DNA of 64,000 nucleotides from positions 310,001 through 374,000 of the forward strand of contig JBFWVF010000005.1 in the NCBI GenBank assembly GCA_050246875.1, written 5' to 3'. The DNA comes from SHWB01 sp050246875. GTDB taxonomy: Bacteria; Pseudomonadota; Alphaproteobacteria; UBA6615. The position numbers were made by a program, and so were the translations under genes. The notes beneath the pieces are model-generated. The model was given only the letters and a program-made list of their open reading frames with translations, did no database searches and had not been told where the DNA came from. Positions 11,762 through 21,556 of the stretch are shown here, in pieces (position 1 is the first letter of the stretch; each line of letters starts with the position of its first letter).

Positions 11762-12271
11762 TCAGAACGGAATCTCGTCGTCGAGGTCGTCGGCCATCGC
11801 CGGGGCGCGGCCACGGCCGCCGGCGCCACCGGAGGCAGCGGCGCGGGCCGGGGCGCGCGACGGCGCGCTGTCGCGGCCGCCCATGTCGTCGCCGCTGTCG
11901 TAGCCGCCGCCGCCGTCCTGGCGGTTGTCGAGAATCTGCAGGTCGCCGCGGAAGCGCTGGATGACCACCTCGGTCGAGTATTTCTCGGTGCCCGACTGGT
12001 CGGTCCACTTGCGCGTCTGCAACTGGCCCTCGACGTAGACCTTGCGGCCCTTCTGCAGGAAGCGCTCGGCGACGTCGACGAGCTGCTGGTTGAAGATCAC
12101 CACGCGGTGCCACTCGGTGCGCTCCTGGCGCTCGCCCGAGCCCTTGTCGCGCCATTGTTCGGAGGTGGCGACCGACAGGTTGCAGACCTTGTCGCCGTTC
12201 TGCAGCGTGCGGATCTCCGGGTCGCGGCCGAGATTGCCGACGAGGATGACCTTGTTGATGCTGCCGGCCAT
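11762..12271 (-). CDS. ssb: Single-stranded DNA-binding protein
   Basis: A 169-residue protein with the OB-fold start MAGSINKVILVGNLGRDPEI, the TEWHRVVIFN and VYVEGQLQTRKWTD segments, a Gly/Ala/Arg-rich linker, and the conserved acidic tip DDLDDEIPF that recruits repair and replication partners. It coats single-stranded DNA in replication, recombination and repair. The start at 12271 follows GGGAG; the frame is open further upstream but not conserved. In many alphaproteobacteria ssb and uvrA are divergent neighbours; here the AhpD-fold pair sits between them. A possible LexA site lies about 135 bases upstream. Confidence 0.97.
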   Translation of the reverse strand: MAGSINKVILVGNLGRDPEIRTLQNGDKVCNLSVATSEQWRDKGSGERQERTEWHRVVIFNQQLVDVAERFLQKGRKVYVEGQLQTRKWTDQSGTEKYSTEVVIQRFRGDLQILDNRQDGGGGYDSGDDMGGRDSAPSRAPARAAASGGAGGRGRAPAMADDLDDEIPF

Positions 12272-12579
12272 GGCCGTTCTCCCGTGATTGCCGCGCCGCC
12301 CCGGGCGCGAGTGTCGCCCGCCCCGCTCGGCCCGACACTGGCACCCGGGGGCCGAGTCCGCCACGCCGGGTTTGTCCACACCCTGTGGGCCGCGGGGACG
12401 AGTATATTCCTGTTTTGTTCTTTATCAAGCACTACCCGGCTTCGGTGCCCAACAGTCCAGATATTTCAACCGTTAAGGCATCAATTCGGCGTGCGTCGCG
12501 GTTGTCGCGGCAGGCGGCCTCGTCTACGGTCGCAGGCAACAACGGCGCAGGCACGCGCCGGCGCAGAACAGAGGACGTC
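12272..12579. other. Intergenic region between ssb and the AhpD-fold gene pair
   Basis: This 308-base gap holds the divergent control region of ssb (minus) and the selenoprotein candidate (plus). The middle part (about 12400-12480) is distinctly AT-richer than its surroundings and contains the possible LexA site. No convincing small ORF or RNA gene was seen. Confidence 0.6.
12406..12420. promoter_or_regulatory. Possible LexA (SOS) box upstream of ssb
   Basis: The plus strand reads ATTC, seven bases (CTGTTTT), then GTTC. The established alphaproteobacterial LexA operator is the direct repeat GTTC-N7-GTTC, so this differs at one position. It lies about 135 bases upstream of ssb and 160 bases upstream of the AhpD-fold gene, in the AT-rich part of the gap. 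ssb and uvrA are known SOS targets in the class, but the link here is inference. Confidence 0.42.
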
Positions 12580-13203
12580 ATGGCCAACATCACCCTTTGC
12601 GACATCGAAGAGATGCGCAGGTCCGAACTGCTCGGACCGGCGATCGAGCGGTGCCTCGAGCACCGCGCGCCCGATCCGGGCTATTTCGCGGTCATGGGGC
12701 ACAATCCCGGCCTCGCGCTGACCAACTACAAGGCGTGGACCAACGTCTTCAACGGCGGCGCCATCAGCCACCGGGCGAAGGAAGTCATCCGCGTCCTGCT
12801 GTCGCGCATCGCCCACTGCAGTTATTGAGGCAACGTCCGTTCTGCTTCGGCGAAGCAGCAGGGACTTGACGAGAAACTGCTCAACGAGGGCATCGAGCAG
12901 TACGAGACCAGCGCGGCGTTCTCCGAGAAGGAGAAGGCGCTGTTCAAGTACGTCGAGCTGACGACCAACAACCACGGCCGCATCTCCGACGCGGACTGGG
13001 AGCGCATCAAGAAGCACGTGCCGGCGGCGGAACTGGTCGAGGTGGCGAACTTCATGCTGCTGCAGATCGGCTTCCACGTCTTCTTCGGCACGTTGAAGTT
13101 CTATCCGTTCTTCTCCCCGGACGGCCGCCTGGTCAGCCAGGAGGAGTCCGAGCGGCTCTACGGGCCGACGCCCATTCCCCTTGGCATGAAGGCGGCCGAG
13201 TGA
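12580..13203 (+). CDS. Candidate selenoprotein: AhpD-fold (carboxymuconolactone decarboxylase-like) protein with a CxxU motif
   Basis: The frame from ATG 12580 reads as an AhpD/CMD-family protein (YFAVMGHNPGLALTNYKAW, then AKEVIRVLLSRIAHCSY) up to a UGA at 12826-12828. The same frame continues for 125 codons as the rest of the family domain (GNVRSASAKQQGLDEKLLNE to PTPIPLGMKAAE). The UGA replaces the second Cys of the usual CxYCGNxRS redox motif, giving Cys80-Ser-Tyr-Sec83 in a 207-residue product. A hairpin 20 bases after the UGA fits a bacterial SECIS. Codons across it (CGT, TCT, GCT, GGA, CTT) are unusual for this GC-rich genome, as expected if RNA structure is constrained. The true stop overlaps the next start (TGATG), so coupling also argues for read-through. 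The alternative is a TGC-to-TGA mutation or error in a Cys homologue. Probable role: thiol/selenol peroxidase-type or related redox reaction; substrate unknown. Confidence 0.8.
12835..12865 (+). promoter_or_regulatory. Putative bacterial SECIS hairpin
   Basis: Immediately 3' of the in-frame UGA. The upper stem CTGCTTC (12842-12848) pairs perfectly with GAAGCAG (12852-12858), leaving a GGC apical loop whose first G is 21 bases after the UGA. After a symmetric 3x3 internal loop, GTCC (12835-12838) pairs with GGAC (12862-12865). Known bacterial SECIS elements are stem-loops inside the coding region with a G at the start of a small apical loop, roughly 16-37 bases after the UGA; this one fits all those points. 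SelB would bind it. Confidence 0.72.
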
Positions 13204-13739
13204 TGCCGAGACTCCAGCCCGTCAGGCTCGAGGACGTCGAGGACGCCGAGCTGCGCGACCTGATCCGTCAGGTCGACGCGGCCGGCGTGCCCGGCGGCAC
13301 CTTCGCCCGCATCCTCGCCCTCGACCCGCGCAGCGCCGCCCCGACCCTGCGGGTGCTGCTCGAATCCTTCACCACCGGTGACATCGACATCCGCCTCAAG
13401 GAACTGCTGCGGCTGCAGAACGCGCAGCAGGTCGACGAGCCCTGCTCGCTCGCCGTGCGCTCGACGCTGGCGAAGAAGGCGGGGGTCACCGAGGCGATGA
13501 TCGAGGCGGCGCTCGGCGATTACGAGGAGGCGGACTTCCCCGAGGCTTGGAAGGTCGCCATGCGCTTCACCGAGCAGATGTACCTCGACTCCACCAAGGT
13601 CGACCGCGCCATGTACGACGAGCTGCGCAAGCACTTCAGCGAGGCGCAGATCATGCAGATCGGGCCGTTCATCTCGTTCTGCCAGGGCGTGCACCTGTTC
13701 ATGCGCACCTTCAACGCCACGGCGGCCGACGCGGCGTAG
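13203..13739 (+). CDS. AhpD-fold protein, single-Cys paralogue of the upstream selenoprotein candidate
   Basis: A 178-residue protein starting at ATG 13203, which overlaps the upstream stop (TGATG). It aligns with the preceding gene: FARILALDPRSAAPTLRVLL, then LKELLRLQNAQQVDEPCSLAVRS at the redox-motif position, then an FFSEAQIM-like C-terminal helix region (KHFSEAQIMQIGPFISF). It keeps only one Cys in the motif (EPCSLAVRS) where the upstream protein has C-x-x-Sec. The tight coupling and homology suggest a heteromeric complex of one CxxU and one single-Cys subunit; this is inference. A terminator-like repeat follows. Confidence 0.78.
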   Translation: MPRLQPVRLEDVEDAELRDLIRQVDAAGVPGGTFARILALDPRSAAPTLRVLLESFTTGDIDIRLKELLRLQNAQQVDEPCSLAVRSTLAKKAGVTEAMIEAALGDYEEADFPEAWKVAMRFTEQMYLDSTKVDRAMYDELRKHFSEAQIMQIGPFISFCQGVHLFMRTFNATAADAA

Positions 13740-13768
13740 GCCGCTTTCGCTGCTCCGGCGCCGGCCCT

Positions 13769-13879
13769 CCTCACCCAGCCCTCTCCTCCCACGGGAGGAG
13801 AGGGTTTTTCCATGTGCGCCGGGAAACCCTCTCCGCCCTGTGGGGGAGGGGCTGACGAGCGCCGGCGAGCCGGGTGAGG
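13769..13879. repeat. Composite palindromic intergenic repeat (CCTCACCC...GGGTGAGG)
   Basis: The outer arms CCTCACCC (13769-13776) and GGGTGAGG (13872-13879) are exact inverted repeats. Inside are two further hairpins of CCCTCTCC/GGAGAGGG type. Related sequences occur at 22611-22783 and, in short form, at 50360-50378. It fills much of the gap between the AhpD-fold pair and uvrA and behaves like a REP/MITE-type dispersed element. Confidence 0.75.
13779..13809 (+). terminator. Rho-independent-like terminator after the AhpD-fold pair (part of the repeat)
   Basis: Arms CCCTCTCCTCCC (13779-13790) and GGGAGGAGAGGG (13793-13804) are perfect complements and are followed directly by TTTTT (13805-13809). 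It sits about 40 bases after the stop of the second AhpD-fold gene. It is also the first half of the dispersed repeat, so terminator activity may be incidental. Confidence 0.6.
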
Positions 13880-14001
13880 TGGGCCAGCCCGCCGGCCGCC
13901 ATCACGCATCGGGGACTCGCCTTTCACAGGCGCCATCACACATATTGGCGGCGGCGTCGGCGAGCCGGCGCGTGCCACCCCGAGCCCGGGTTTCGCCGTT
14001 C

Positions 14002-17013
<3,012 letters not shown>

Positions 17014-17015
17014 CC

Positions 17016-17034
17016 CTCCCCCTTTGCGGGGGAG
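17016..17034. repeat. Short palindrome after uvrA
   Basis: CTCCCCC (17016-17022) pairs with GGGGGAG (17028-17034) around a TTTGC loop. There is no following T-run, and it resembles the arms of the CCTCTCC palindromes elsewhere in the window. The rest of the 270-base gap contains a degraded copy of the GCCTGTCGAAGGATCAGG-type repeat (about 17148-17165) and no gene I can support. Confidence 0.45.
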
Positions 17035-17284
17035 AGTTAGGTGGGAGTGACGCAGACCGCCGGACTTCGCCCCGCCATCAGTCCCGAGCGCGCCCGTCTC
17101 CAAGCCGCACATCCTGAGGACGCACCTTGCTGCGCGCCTCCTCCTCTGCCTGTCGAAGGATCAGGGCTTTCGGAGACAAACAGTAGCCCTACCAAAGCAC
17201 GGCTAGGCTCTTGCCGGCCCGGATGAAGCTTCTGGTTGCCGCACCACGGTCCGTACTTCATTCTGAGTGGAACCGGGGGGCGAA

Positions 17285-18112
17285 ATGGCGACAGCAAAGC
17301 GGGGCTGTGGCGGGGTGCTTCTGCGCGCGATCGTGCTGATTGCGCTGGGCTCGCTTGCCGCGGGTTGCGCGAGCCGCGACGGCATCGTCGCCAATACGAC
17401 CGAGACCCACGGCAAGGGCGCCATCGTGGCGGCGATCGTCTATGAAACGGACCAGGAAATCAGTTGGGGTGGCGCGAACTTAAGAAGATCCTACCAGATC
17501 ACGTTGGATATAATTAGAAACGATGACAGAGAGGACGATAAAAAGCGCGAACGCGACCACCATTCTGTCTTGCGATCGACGATCGAAGGCAAAAATCTGA
17601 CTGTCTGGATAGTTTCGGAGACGCTTCCCAATCTGTTCTACTTTCCGTCAATCACGGAACGTGCATTTGCAACAAAGGAAGACGACTGGGTCGTTCGCAA
17701 GACGGTATTTCCGGATGTGAAAGTCGACACTCAGGGCGTCCGGCCGGAAACCGTGTTCGGCGACCGGACGCCCCGGTTCGAGGTGGCGACCGGCGAGGTC
17801 GTCTACATCGGGACTTTCGTCGTCAGGATTCAATCCGGCTGGCGCGGGATAATGGGAACCAATATTCCTGGTGCATTCCAAACAATTACCGAAGCTGAGA
17901 AAAGCTACAGGTATGACCCGAACGCCGCCGAGGCGATGATCCGGGATTCCTACCTCAAGAAACTGCCCATCCGGAACGTGAACGTGTTCGACGGCCTGCC
18001 ACGCTCGCTCGAAAAGCTCGGCATCCCATGGTCGCAGCGCAGTGTCGGCGGGCAGAGCACGATGCTGCCACCCCTCGTCATCCTCGCCCGCGCGTTCGAC
18101 ACCGAAGATTGA
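17285..18112 (+). CDS. Uncharacterised lipoprotein (first of a tandem paralogous pair)
   Basis: A 275-residue protein with a lipoprotein signal (hydrophobic 11-24, lipobox LAAGC with Cys28). I do not recognise the mature domain. It is predicted alpha/beta with several aromatic segments (LTVWIVSETLPNLFYFPSI, TPRFEVATGEVVYIGTF) that are repeated in the next gene. The start at 17285 follows a G-rich ribosome site. Codon use in the central part (about 17480-17920) is less GC-biased than in housekeeping neighbours. Likely outer-membrane associated. Confidence 0.72.
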   Translation: MATAKRGCGGVLLRAIVLIALGSLAAGCASRDGIVANTTETHGKGAIVAAIVYETDQEISWGGANLRRSYQITLDIIRNDDREDDKKRERDHHSVLRSTIEGKNLTVWIVSETLPNLFYFPSITERAFATKEDDWVVRKTVFPDVKVDTQGVRPETVFGDRTPRFEVATGEVVYIGTFVVRIQSGWRGIMGTNIPGAFQTITEAEKSYRYDPNAAEAMIRDSYLKKLPIRNVNVFDGLPRSLEKLGIPWSQRSVGGQSTMLPPLVILARAFDTED

Positions 18113-18194
18113 GAAGAGCGTCCGGGAACGATCCTGCAAGCGCGCGAAAATTCGCCTACGGTTTGACGTTCGACAACATGGAGCTGGGGGGCAC

Positions 18195-18941
18195 ATGGGA
18201 AAGCCGCGCATATGGACGCTGGCCGGCATCGCCAGGTGGATTGTTCTCGGCTCGTGCAGCCTTGTCGCCGCGTGTGCAACGCCGCAGGATGTTCTGGTCG
18301 AGACGGAGGGCAAGGCGGCTGTGATTGTCGGACTTGTCTATGACAGTGATCATCGGCAAAATTGGCTTAATGATTCTATTCGTGAATCATATGGCGTGAC
18401 AGTGAATGTTCTATCTTTGGATAATCTGCAGAAAAAACCGGAAATACCTAGGTATTCACAAGAGACTAATCTGAGTTTATCTCATCGCGATACTGATTTA
18501 GTCATTTGGGTTGCTCATTTGGTCGAGCCAGGCACGCTCTACCTCGCGTCTATTGATGAGATAGCGTTAATCCGTACAGCTCTAATCGGTTTTCCAAGAA
18601 GGGATACAAACGAGAGATCATTCTCGGAACGGATTGTAAAAAATGGGGGAGAAATAAAGAGCGTCGTTGTTGGTGAAAACACGCCACGGTTTGATACGAT
18701 GCCCGGCGAAGTTCTGTATATAGGGACTTTTCGTTCGAAAATCTCTTCTGATTTGTTCGGCCCTTTTTTTGCTTGGGAGAATGTTACCGATACAATGTTG
18801 TCCTACGAATTCCAGCCGGAGCGGGCGAAGGAAATCGTTGCGGCCTCCCGGTTTGCACGGCTGCCGATGAAATCTGTCGACTTGTTTGCAACTCGTCCCA
18901 AGGCGCGCGAAATCCTGTCCGCGCCCTGGGCGAAGCGATAA
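18195..18941 (+). CDS. Uncharacterised lipoprotein (second of the pair, partly AT-rich)
   Basis: A 248-residue protein with a lipoprotein signal ending LVAAC (Cys27). It is homologous to the preceding lipoprotein: KAAVIVGLVYDSD, IRESYGVTVNVLSLD, LVEPGTLYLASI and TPRFDTMPGEVLYIGTFRSKI match in order. From about 18340 to 18830 the DNA is strikingly AT-rich with A/T-ending codons, unlike the genome around it, which suggests acquisition from a lower-GC source or fast divergence after duplication. ATG 18195 follows GGGGGG. Function unknown. Confidence 0.72.
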   Translation: MGKPRIWTLAGIARWIVLGSCSLVAACATPQDVLVETEGKAAVIVGLVYDSDHRQNWLNDSIRESYGVTVNVLSLDNLQKKPEIPRYSQETNLSLSHRDTDLVIWVAHLVEPGTLYLASIDEIALIRTALIGFPRRDTNERSFSERIVKNGGEIKSVVVGENTPRFDTMPGEVLYIGTFRSKISSDLFGPFFAWENVTDTMLSYEFQPERAKEIVAASRFARLPMKSVDLFATRPKAREILSAPWAKR

Positions 18942-19071
18942 GGCTCCCGCCGGTTGTCCCCCTTGCCCCCGCCCCGCCTTTCGCGCACCATCCCCGGCGG
19001 GATGCAGGCTGCGAATCGCCGGGGGGCGGGTTGGCCGTTTCCCGCGCTGTGGCGGCGAGAGCGTGGCTGGA

Positions 19072-19719
19072 ATGGCATCCGGCGTGAACGATTCATCGAG
19101 CATTGACCGCGCCCGACTTTCGCTGAGGGGCGCCCTGGCGGGCCTTCTCGCCGGGGCCGCGATCTTCGCGATGACCGGCTGCGGCTTCATTCCGGTCGAC
19201 CCGATCCGCGACACCGCCCATGTGCCGACGCGTCCGGAGACGCGAATTCCTTCCGCCACGCCAACCGAGCCGGTGGAACTCGCCTCCCTGCCGCAGATCC
19301 GCAAGGGCGAGAAGCGGCTGGAGTGCGTCACCTACGCCCGCCAGGTCACCGGCATGGACATCCGCGGCGACGCCTGGCGCTGGTGGGACAATTCCAAGGG
19401 CCGCTACCAGCGCGGCGCGACGCCGGAGGCCGGCGGCGTGCTGGTGTTCCGCCGCATCAACGGCTCGCCCGGCCATGTCGCCGTGGTCAGCGAGGTGGTC
19501 AGCGACCGCGTCGTCATCGCCAGCCACGCCAACTGGCTGAACGACGGCCGCATCCACGAGAACACGCCGATCCAGGACGTTTCCGAGAAGGGCGACTGGT
19601 CGGCCGTGCGCGTCTGGTACACGCCCGGCCAGCAATGGGGCCGCAGCACCTACCGCACCTACGGCTTCGTCTATTCCCGCCAGCCGCTGACCGCGAGCGT
19701 GCCCCCGGCGGGCACCTGA
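19072..19719 (+). CDS. CHAP-domain lipoprotein, putative peptidoglycan amidase/endopeptidase
   Basis: A 215-residue lipoprotein (FAMTGC, Cys37). After a Pro/Thr-rich linker comes a CHAP domain: catalytic Cys85 in LECVTYARQ, His135 in GSPGHVAVVSEV, and the WRWWDN aromatic patch. CHAP enzymes cleave peptidoglycan stem peptides or the amide to MurNAc, or glutathionylspermidine. Location in the envelope fits wall turnover. It follows the two lipoproteins on the same strand with a 130-base gap and converges with the caspase-PDZ gene. Confidence 0.8.
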   Translation: MASGVNDSSSIDRARLSLRGALAGLLAGAAIFAMTGCGFIPVDPIRDTAHVPTRPETRIPSATPTEPVELASLPQIRKGEKRLECVTYARQVTGMDIRGDAWRWWDNSKGRYQRGATPEAGGVLVFRRINGSPGHVAVVSEVVSDRVVIASHANWLNDGRIHENTPIQDVSEKGDWSAVRVWYTPGQQWGRSTYRTYGFVYSRQPLTASVPPAGT

Positions 19720-19729
19720 CGGCCCCGCG

Positions 19730-21244
19730 TCACTGGCCCGCCAGTGGCAGGGCGACGAAACGCTGGTCGCCCTGGAACGACACCAGCAGCAGCACGCTGC
19801 GGCGTCCCTTCGCGACGGCGTCGGCGACCTGTCCGTGCAGCGCCGCGATCGTCGGCACTTCCTGCTGCTGTACTTCGACGATCACGTCGCCCGGCTTCAT
19901 GCCCTTCGTGTCGGCGGCACTGCCGGGCTCGACGGCGGTGACCAGGACGCCCGTCGTCCCGGCGGGCACGCCGTGCAGCCGGCGGCTTTCGGCGTCGAGT
20001 TCGGCGACCGTCGTGCCGATGGCGTTCCTGACGGCCTGCCCTTGCCCCAGGACCTGCTGGAAGAATTCGGCGAAGGGCGACCCGGGCGGTAACTGCGGCG
20101 ACGGCGCCGCGGCCGGGTCGCCCGCCTGACCGACGATGAGTCTGCGGACCTCCACGCGGCGGTCGCGCCAGATCGTGACCTCCGCCACGCTGCCCGGAGG
20201 CTGGTTCGCGATCAGCCCGAGCAGATGGTCGGCGTTGTCGGCCGGCGTCGTGGCGAAGGACAGGACCACGTCGCCGGCGGCGATGCCCGCGGCGGCGGCC
20301 GGACCGTTCTCGCGCACGCTGGCGATGAGGGCGCCGCGGGCCTCGGGCATTCCGAGCGATTGCGCCAGTTCGCTGGTGACGCCCTGCACCACGATGCCGA
20401 TCCAGCCTCGCGCGGCTGCCGTCGGCGGCATGGCGGGAAGCGGTACTGGCGCGGGGGGCGTCTGCGCGCCCGGCGCGGATGGAGATGGCGCGGGCGTGGC
20501 CGCCGCCGCGTCGTTGAGGATCAGTGTCCCGGCGAGACGTCCCTCCTCCCAGGTTTCCTGCCGCTCGCCGGTCGCCTGCCGGACGGCGTGATGCACGCGA
20601 TCGAGAATCTGGTGGTGCGTCAGCCCCGGCTCGGCCAGCGCGGCCAGCCACGCCGCCGTGTAGGGGCTGTTGCGGCCCTTGCCGTCCGCCGCCACCGTGC
20701 CCGGCCGGGCCGCGTAGGAAACGAGCGTGCCCGAGGCCGCCGCCTCGAGCCGGGCGAGCCCGCGCGTGCCGCTGCGGAAGCTCTTCGCGAACGGGTTGTC
20801 GCGGCAGGCATCGAGCAGCATCAGCGTCGTCCGCGCCCCGGCCTCGGCGACATTACGCAAAATCCAGTCGAGGCCGACGCCGACGGCCTCCACTTCGGCC
20901 TCGTCGCGCGGTTCGGCATCGACGGGAATCAGCCAGTTCTGGCCGCCCACCTGCATGCCGTGGCCGGCATAGAACACGACCACCTCGTCGCCGGCCGCGA
21001 GCCCGCGCCGGAAGGCGAGGACGGCGGCCACCATCTGGCTGCGCGTCGCGTCGGTCGCCGTCGTCACCGCGAAGCGCAGGGCGGCGAGGCGTGCCGCCAT
21101 GTCGGCGGCGTCGTTGGCAGGGTTGACGAGGCGCTGCGCCTTGTAGGCGCCGTTGCCGATGACCAGCGCCTTGCGCGCCGCTTCGGCGCCGACTGGCAGG
21201 ACGAGCAGCAGAATGGCGGCGAGCGCCATCGTTCCGATCCGCAT
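19730..21244 (-). CDS. Secreted caspase-fold (orthocaspase) protein with two C-terminal PDZ domains
   Basis: A 504-residue protein with a signal peptide (about 1-22). Residues 24-245 are a C14 caspase p20-type domain: ARKALVIGNGAYKAQRLVNP, catalytic His95 in YAGHGMQ and Cys147 in LMLLDACRDNPF, so both catalytic residues are present. A Pro/Ala linker leads to PDZ1 (about 285-370) and PDZ2 (about 400-495, GVLVTAVEPGSAADTKGMKPGD). The PDZ pair is arranged as in DegP/HtrA proteases, with a caspase domain in place of the trypsin fold. Likely a periplasmic cysteine protease with peptide-sensing PDZ modules. It is monocistronic and flanked upstream by a repeat. Confidence 0.85.
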   Translation of the reverse strand: MRIGTMALAAILLLVLPVGAEAARKALVIGNGAYKAQRLVNPANDAADMAARLAALRFAVTTATDATRSQMVAAVLAFRRGLAAGDEVVVFYAGHGMQVGGQNWLIPVDAEPRDEAEVEAVGVGLDWILRNVAEAGARTTLMLLDACRDNPFAKSFRSGTRGLARLEAAASGTLVSYAARPGTVAADGKGRNSPYTAAWLAALAEPGLTHHQILDRVHHAVRQATGERQETWEEGRLAGTLILNDAAAATPAPSPSAPGAQTPPAPVPLPAMPPTAAARGWIGIVVQGVTSELAQSLGMPEARGALIASVRENGPAAAAGIAAGDVVLSFATTPADNADHLLGLIANQPPGSVAEVTIWRDRRVEVRRLIVGQAGDPAAAPSPQLPPGSPFAEFFQQVLGQGQAVRNAIGTTVAELDAESRRLHGVPAGTTGVLVTAVEPGSAADTKGMKPGDVIVEVQQQEVPTIAALHGQVADAVAKGRRSVLLLVSFQGDQRFVALPLAGQ

Positions 21245-21398
21245 GGCCGCCTCCCCGACCGCCGCGTTGCGCCGACGATCCTTCCGGTTCCGCCGGCGCC
21301 CGTCAACGATGCGCCGCCGTGCGGACGCGCGCTGTGAGGCGGTTCACACCCGCAACGGGCCGTCGCAAGTCGGCATTGGGGTCGGTTTACGCTTCGCT

Positions 21399-21522
21399 GT
21401 CGTCCCGGGCGGAGCGCGCAGCGCGAAGACCCGGGACCCATGAACACCGGACGACAGGGACCGGCCACGGATCTTGTGCATGGGTCCCGGCGCGCGGCCC
21501 TCCGGGTCTTGGCCGGGACGAC
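21399..21522. repeat. 124-base inverted repeat in the caspase-adh gap
   Basis: Outer arms GTCGTCCCGG (21399-21408) and CCGGGACGAC (21513-21522) are exact complements. Inner arms CCGGGACCCATG and CATGGGTCCCGG (about 21431-21442 and 21479-21490) are also complementary. It occupies most of the 312-base gap 21245-21556. The remainder of the gap shows no ORF or clear regulatory site. This type of GTCCCGG palindrome is common between alphaproteobacterial genes. Confidence 0.72.
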
Positions 21523-21556
21523 GAAGGAGGGATACGCGGGAGCCGCAGCTCGCGTC

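Noticed and set aside
12580..12828. An 82-residue truncated AhpD protein ending at the UGA
   Set aside because: The frame continues with conserved sequence and a SECIS-like hairpin, so a plain stop is the weaker reading, though not excluded.
17016..17034. Rho-independent terminator for uvrA
   Set aside because: There is a stem but no T-run, and the sequence resembles the dispersed palindromes, so it is listed as a repeat.
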